NCBI GenBank assembly: GCA_003017855.1
Contig: PYER01000010.1
Coordinates: 1 to 54,102 of the forward strand
Reading direction: 5' to 3'
DNA length: 54,102 nucleotides
DNA from: a filamentous cyanobacterium CCT1
GTDB lineage: Bacteria > Cyanobacteriota > Cyanobacteriia > Phormidesmidales > Phormidesmidaceae
Part shown: piece by piece, positions 50,688 through 54,102 of the stretch
Layout of the letters: each line of letters starts with the position of its first letter
How positions within the stretch are numbered: the first letter of the stretch is position 1
Notes under the pieces: model-generated
Seen by the model: only the letters and a program-made list of their open reading frames with translations
The model's database searches: none
Told to the model about the DNA's origin: nothing
Position numbers and translations under genes: made by a program

Positions 50688-51431
50688 ATGCTGTCATCAG
50701 AAGCCAAAATTGCTCTGCTTATTGATGCTGACAACGCTCCGGCAGCTAAAATCGAGGCGATTTTGGCTGAGATTGCCAAGTACGGTGTGGCCAACACCCG
50801 TCGCGCTTACGGCAACTGGAAAAATCCTGCACTCAGGTCCTGGGAAGATAACCTCCATGAGTTTGCTATTCGACCGGTGCAGCAGTTTGACTTGACCAAG
50901 GGCAAGAATGCTACCGACGCAGCCCTGATCATCGACGCTATGGATTTACTGTACACCCGCAATCTCGATGCCTTTGCCATAGTTACGAGCGATTGCGACT
51001 TTACTCCTCTGGTGATGAGGATTTTGACCGATGGGCTCAAAGTCTACGGCTTTGGCGAAAAGAAAACTCCCAAGCCTTTTGTCTACGCTTGCTCAACCTT
51101 TCTCTATCTGGAAAATCTTGGCCAGGATGCTGAAGCCGGTCAGATTAAATCGGTTGAAAGCGTGAAGAAAACGACGAAAGAGCTTCGGCAGGATACAAAA
51201 CTGGTTAGCCTGCTGCGTCACGCTGTGACCACTGCTCAGGATGACGACGGCTGGTCAAACCTGGCCGTGGTCGGTGTGCATGTGTCAAATCAGGCCTCCT
51301 TTGACTCACGCAACTATGGATATGCCAAGCTCAGCACATTGGTGGAAGCCACCGAACTGTTTGAAATGCAGCGTCGCCAAAACGGCGTTTATGTCAAAGA
51401 TAAGCGTGACGTCAAAATCGCCAAGGCTTAG
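50688..51431 (+). CDS. NYN-domain ribonuclease-like protein with LOTUS/OST-HTH domain
   Basis: The 247-aa protein has an N-terminal NYN (PIN-like) domain: ALLIDADNAPAAKIEAILAE, GKNATDAALIIDAMDLLYT, FAIVTSDCDFTPLVMRI. The Asp residues of LIDADN, TDAAL and SDCDF form the metal site. The C-terminal ~75 residues (KLVSLLRHAVTTAQDDDGWS, YGYAKLSTLVEATELFEMQ) match the LOTUS/OST-HTH RNA-binding fold. Such proteins are predicted RNases or RNA-binding regulators (LabA-like). RNA target is unknown. Confidence 0.93.
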   Translation: MLSSEAKIALLIDADNAPAAKIEAILAEIAKYGVANTRRAYGNWKNPALRSWEDNLHEFAIRPVQQFDLTKGKNATDAALIIDAMDLLYTRNLDAFAIVTSDCDFTPLVMRILTDGLKVYGFGEKKTPKPFVYACSTFLYLENLGQDAEAGQIKSVESVKKTTKELRQDTKLVSLLRHAVTTAQDDDGWSNLAVVGVHVSNQASFDSRNYGYAKLSTLVEATELFEMQRRQNGVYVKDKRDVKIAKA

Positions 51432-51441
51432 GCAGGTTTAT

Positions 51442-52722
51442 TTACGATCCTATTGCTACTTCATTGACGCTCTGAGGTATCCGGAGAGGACCACCCCCAG
51501 CGCGGGTAGCCACCTGCTCGGCCATATGCTCGGCATCGCGGGCAATGCCGGAGAAGCGGGCCGACCCCCAGGTATAGAGCCACGGCAGCCCAAGAAAGTA
51601 CAGCCCCGGCACGGTGGTCACGCCGCGACGGTGACCGGGGTAGCCCCGACCGTCGAACACGGGTAGCTCAATCCAGCTAAAGTCGAGGCCGTAGCCGATG
51701 CACCAGATTACTGAGGTAATGTTGGCGGCCCGGTAGTCAAGGCTGATTTCGACCGTCTCAGGCTCCCAAACGGGTCGATAGGGTGGATCCATAGGTACAT
51801 CAATGTTGCGCTTGTCGATGTAGGCGTCGATGGTGCGCTTGATGCTTTCGGCGACGGCATCGGCCTGATCCAGGTTCTGCTTCAGGTCATCGCTAAAGCT
51901 CAGGCGAGTGCCCTGAACATCCTGAAGCCGACCGTGCAGCGCCATGCCCTGGAGAGCGAAGTGGCGCAGGTCAATTTCGCGCCCGCCGCCGCGTCCGGTG
52001 ACGTAGTGGTTGGTTTTGTGGCGAACGGTCTCTTTTTGCGGGTGGTCATCGATCGCCAGATCGTAGTAGCCCATCTGGTCGAGCCATTCCACCACATCTT
52101 TGCCCCGGTAGCGGCGGGGCGATCGCGGTGCGCCCCCCACGCACAGGTGCACCTTTCGCCCAGCCAGGTGCAGGTCTTCAGCGATCTGACAGCCCGACTG
52201 CCCCGTACCTACCACCAAAACAGCACCCTCGGGCAGCGACTTAGGGTTGCGATACTCAGCCGAGTGCAGCTGCACAATGTTGGGATCCAGACGCTCCGCC
52301 AGGCGGGGGATTTTGGGCGTGTGGTAGCCGCCAGTGGCGACCACCACTTGGTCAGCGGTAAAGGTGCCCTGATTGGTCACCACGTCAAAGCCGCTGCCCT
52401 CGCGGCCCTTGACCCGTTTGACCTGCACCCCAGTTTTGAGCGGCGGATTGAAGTGGCTGGCGTAGCGCTCAATGTATTCCACAATGGCGTCGCGGCCCAT
52501 GAAGCCCTCTGGGTCGTTGTCTGGGTAGGGAAAGCCGGGCAGCTGACATTGCCAGTTGGGCGTCACCAGACAAAATGAATCCCAGCGTTTGGTGCGCCAG
52601 GAATGGGCAATCTGGTGCTGCTCAAACACGATGTGGTCGATGCCCCGCCGCTGCAGGCAATAGCTGATCGACAGCCCCGCCTGACCGCCGCCGATGACGA
52701 TTACGCCGTAGTGAGTGGTCAT
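51442..52722 (-). CDS. Flavin-dependent monooxygenase-like protein of the Nit1C cluster (MSMEG_0569 family)
   Basis: The 426-aa flavoprotein opens YGVIVIGGGQAGLSISYCLQ (FAD site), then HSWRTKRWDSFCLVTPNWQC, a Baeyer-Villiger/FMO-like stretch. It has a second dinucleotide site LVVGTGQSGCQIAEDLHLAG for NAD(P)H, and ends GLYFLGLPWLYTWGSARFSG. It matches the flavin-dependent oxidoreductase found with Nit1C nitrilases. A class II NtcA-type promoter lies directly upstream, giving a leader of about 35 nt. It is divergent from the Sll0783-family gene. Confidence 0.88.
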   Translation of the reverse strand: MTTHYGVIVIGGGQAGLSISYCLQRRGIDHIVFEQHQIAHSWRTKRWDSFCLVTPNWQCQLPGFPYPDNDPEGFMGRDAIVEYIERYASHFNPPLKTGVQVKRVKGREGSGFDVVTNQGTFTADQVVVATGGYHTPKIPRLAERLDPNIVQLHSAEYRNPKSLPEGAVLVVGTGQSGCQIAEDLHLAGRKVHLCVGGAPRSPRRYRGKDVVEWLDQMGYYDLAIDDHPQKETVRHKTNHYVTGRGGGREIDLRHFALQGMALHGRLQDVQGTRLSFSDDLKQNLDQADAVAESIKRTIDAYIDKRNIDVPMDPPYRPVWEPETVEISLDYRAANITSVIWCIGYGLDFSWIELPVFDGRGYPGHRRGVTTVPGLYFLGLPWLYTWGSARFSGIARDAEHMAEQVATRAGGGPLRIPQSVNEVAIGS

Positions 52723-52763
52723 AGCTAAATTCTGAGTGAGGTGCGCTGGAGGTTCTGTTTTGT

Positions 52764-52805
52764 ACCCTAGGCGGTTGTTTGGGGAATACGTGTAACTCCG
52801 GCTAC
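52764..52805 (-). promoter_or_regulatory. NtcA-activated class II promoter (minus strand)
   Basis: On the minus strand the order is GTA-GCCGGAGT-TAC (52805-52792), exactly 22 nt, then TAGGGT (52769-52764), which fits TAN3T. This is the full GTAN8TAC-N22-TAN3T arrangement of NtcA-dependent promoters. It drives the flavoprotein whose ATG is at 52722. Confidence 0.78.
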
Positions 52806-52897
52806 CGAAAGCCTTGATCTAGCGTTAGTGAGAGGGATAGGCGCGGCGATCGCGCTTTCATCGCCATCTCGCTGACTCGCTCAGGGCAAATTGGGGC

Positions 52898-52927
52898 AAT
52901 ACCCCTGTCGAAAGTGATAGGGGTATT
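52898..52927. promoter_or_regulatory. 9-bp inverted repeat between the two NtcA promoters
   Basis: AATACCCCT (52898-52906), 12-nt loop, AGGGGTATT (52919-52927). It is centred between the divergent NtcA-type sites. Its role is unknown: an extra operator, or a small terminator isolating the two promoters. Confidence 0.55.
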
Positions 52928-52998
52928 CTTTATTCAGAGAGTTCGATGGCCTCAGGACTTGCCCTGCCCCTGTTGATTAGGGCAGACATCGAAGGTTT

Positions 52999-53040
52999 GT
53001 AGTTGCTGATACGGGAACCCATTGGGATCACCCGTAATGT
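52999..53040 (+). promoter_or_regulatory. NtcA-activated class II promoter (plus strand)
   Basis: GTA-GTTGCTGA-TAC (52999-53012), exactly 22 nt, then TAATGT (53035-53040), which fits TAN3T. The predicted transcript start near 53047 leaves a ~53-nt leader before the ATG at 53100, and makes the upstream ATG at 53049 an unlikely start. Confidence 0.82.
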
Positions 53041-53099
53041 TCTGAAACATGCAGCCTCATACCCAGCGCTGCCAGCAACTTTGCCAGGAGCTAAAATCC

Positions 53100-53582
53100 A
53101 TGCCTGAAGTAATGAAGCCAGCCAACCAGGCTGGGGATTTTTTGGTCGACTACGAAGAGAAGGTTTTTCCCGACGTGCAGGCTGAGCCTGGCGAGAAAGC
53201 CCTGATCACCTTCCACACCGTGGCCTTTGAAGGCTCCATCGGGTTGGTAAACCTGCTTCAGGCCACCCGCCTCATCCGCAAAGGCTTTGAGACCTCGGTC
53301 CTGCTCTACGGGCCTGGGGTCACCCTGGGGGTGCAGCGCGGCTTTCCCAAGCTCAACGACGAAGCTTTCCCCGGTCACCTGGCGATGAACAATCAAATCA
53401 TTAAGGTGATGGAGCTGGGTGGCAAGGTCTACGCCTGCCGCTTTGCCCTGCAGGCCCTCTACGGCCACGGCGAACCGTCGCTCATCCCCGGCATTCGTCC
53501 CATCAACCCCCTCGACGTACTCGATCTGGTGCTCATGCACCGCAAAGAGGGGGCCTTCATCCTCGACACCTGGACGATGTAG
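53100..53582 (+). CDS. Sll0783/MSMEG_0572 family nitrogen-starvation response protein
   Basis: The 160-aa protein starts at the ATG at 53100, which AGGAG (53086-53090) precedes by 9 nt. It reads [76 protein letters not shown] and ends in FILDTWTM. It matches the Sll0783 family, a DsrE-like small protein that always heads Nit1C clusters and is induced by nitrogen starvation in Synechocystis. Biochemical role is unknown. It is followed 91 bp later by the nitrilase. Confidence 0.92.
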   Translation: MPEVMKPANQAGDFLVDYEEKVFPDVQAEPGEKALITFHTVAFEGSIGLVNLLQATRLIRKGFETSVLLYGPGVTLGVQRGFPKLNDEAFPGHLAMNNQIIKVMELGGKVYACRFALQALYGHGEPSLIPGIRPINPLDVLDLVLMHRKEGAFILDTWTM

Positions 53583-53599
53583 AACCCTCACCCCTAGCC

Positions 53600-53646
53600 C
53601 CTCTCTCCAGGGAGAGAGGAGGCCCATAGGGTGGGCGCTGCCCACC
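53600..53646. repeat. Two adjacent inverted repeats between Nit1C genes
   Basis: CCTCTCTCC-AG-GGAGAGAGG (53600-53619) and GGTGGGC-GCT-GCCCACC (53630-53646). The first belongs to the 'CCCTCACCCCTAGCCCCTCTC' type of cyanobacterial intergenic repeat. They could stabilise or attenuate the transcript between the two genes. Confidence 0.7.
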
Positions 53647-53673
53647 ATTCCCCTCCTGCCACCACCAACGCCC

Positions 53674-54102
53674 ATGGACTACACCAAAACCATCCGTGCA
53701 GCCGCTGCCCAAATCAGCCCTGTGCTGTTTAGCTGCAACGGCACCACTGAGAAGGTCTTGGAAACCATTGCTCAGGCCGCCCAGGCTGGGGTCAATCTAA
53801 TCGTCTTTCCCGAGACCTTTATTCCCTACTACCCGTACTTTTCGTTTGTGCAGCCCCCCGTTCTGATGGGTAAAGAGCACATGCGGCTGTACGAGGAGGC
53901 GGTGGTGGTGCCGGGGCCAGTCACTGATGCGGTGGGTCGGGCGGCCCGGTCCTACGGCATGGTGGTGGTGCTGGGAGTGAACGAGCGCGAGGCCGGTTCG
54001 CTGTACAACACCCAGCTGATCTTTGATGCCGACGGCAGCCTGGTGCTAAAGCGGCGCAAGATTACCCCCACCTATCACGAGCGCATGGTGTGGGGTCAGG
54101 GC
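53674..54102 (+). CDS. Nit1C-type nitrilase (Nit6803-like), 3' end cut by window
   Basis: The first 143 residues are present; the family has roughly 330-350. It reads [20 protein letters not shown], then [20 protein letters not shown] with the catalytic Glu in FPETF. The catalytic Lys lies in [20 protein letters not shown]. The nucleophilic Cys lies beyond the window. Close similarity to Synechocystis Nit6803 (aliphatic/arylnitrilase) and the upstream Sll0783-family gene identify the cluster, in which radical SAM, acetyltransferase and AIR-synthase-like genes are expected next. Confidence 0.95.
   Translation, partial: MDYTKTIRAAAAQISPVLFSCNGTTEKVLETIAQAAQAGVNLIVFPETFIPYYPYFSFVQPPVLMGKEHMRLYEEAVVVPGPVTDAVGRAARSYGMVVVLGVNEREAGSLYNTQLIFDADGSLVLKRRKITPTYHERMVWGQG

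Noticed and set aside
52898-52927. Intrinsic terminator between the NtcA promoters
   Set aside because: The inverted repeat has a 12-nt loop and no clean T-run in either direction, so I list it only as a regulatory candidate.
1-54102. tRNA, rRNA or other structured RNA genes
   Set aside because: I looked for GTTCRA-type T-loops with matching arms and for rRNA blocks and saw none; a covariance-model search could still find small RNAs.

Overview
The window comes from a cyanobacterium, most likely a filamentous Leptolyngbya/Nodosilinea-type organism. The octamer GCGATCGC (HIP1) and its core are scattered through most genes. PipX-PipY, cyanobacterial SepF, Uma2 proteins, DUF928/DUF1822 proteins, a DICT-domain histidine kinase and a Sll0783/Nit6803 pair are all present. 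I see no rRNA, tRNA, CRISPR array or transposase.

Layout. (1) 1-581: repeats only. (2) 582-5900: minus-strand small enzymes of detoxification/resistance type (three VOC proteins, GNAT, RibD-like reductase, class D beta-lactamase, DUF1772, azoreductase, Uma2), divergent from an AraC regulator at 6033. (3) 6033-11449: AraC, glutaredoxin-like protein, murE, a DICT histidine kinase whose H-box has Gln instead of His, and RarD. (4) 11615-27673: a two-partner-secretion/CHAT region holding an AT-rich TpsA exoprotein, LuxR-type regulator, TPR-CHAT protein, TpsB, sigma-70-like protein, DUF1822, CHAT-CHASE2 and DUF928. (5) 27898-34710: housekeeping and assorted genes (OppC-like permease, queA, alpha/beta hydrolase, J-domain/pentapeptide protein, CSP41-like epimerase). 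(6) 34711-38400: an accessory stretch with 104-bp and 21-bp tandem repeats, small proteins, and a coupled pair: an HsdR-N-type nuclease domain fused to a ParA ATPase, then a ParB-like/Rho_N protein. (7) 38445-47355: Uma2, sulfatase-fold enzyme, lgt, Uma2, coiled-coil protein, der, EcfT, pabB/trpE-like. (8) 47585-51431: pipX-pipY, sepF, proC, NYN-LOTUS protein. (9) 51442-54102: beginning of a Nit1C-type nitrilase cluster with a divergent flavoprotein.

How the genes work together. The strongest regulatory signal is in region 9. The divergent intergenic region between the flavoprotein and the Sll0783-family gene contains two complete NtcA-type promoters (GTA-N8-TAC, 22 nt, TAN3T), one pointing each way. 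PipX, the NtcA co-activator, is encoded about 5 kb upstream. Region 4 looks like a secretion/adhesion module linked to caspase-like CHAT proteases and their own regulators. Two AT-rich minus-strand genes there share a 17-bp element exactly 38 nt before their start codons. Region 6 is the best candidate for an undescribed system. Families were assigned by reading motifs, without database searches; product names rest on recognised sequence patterns and gene order.
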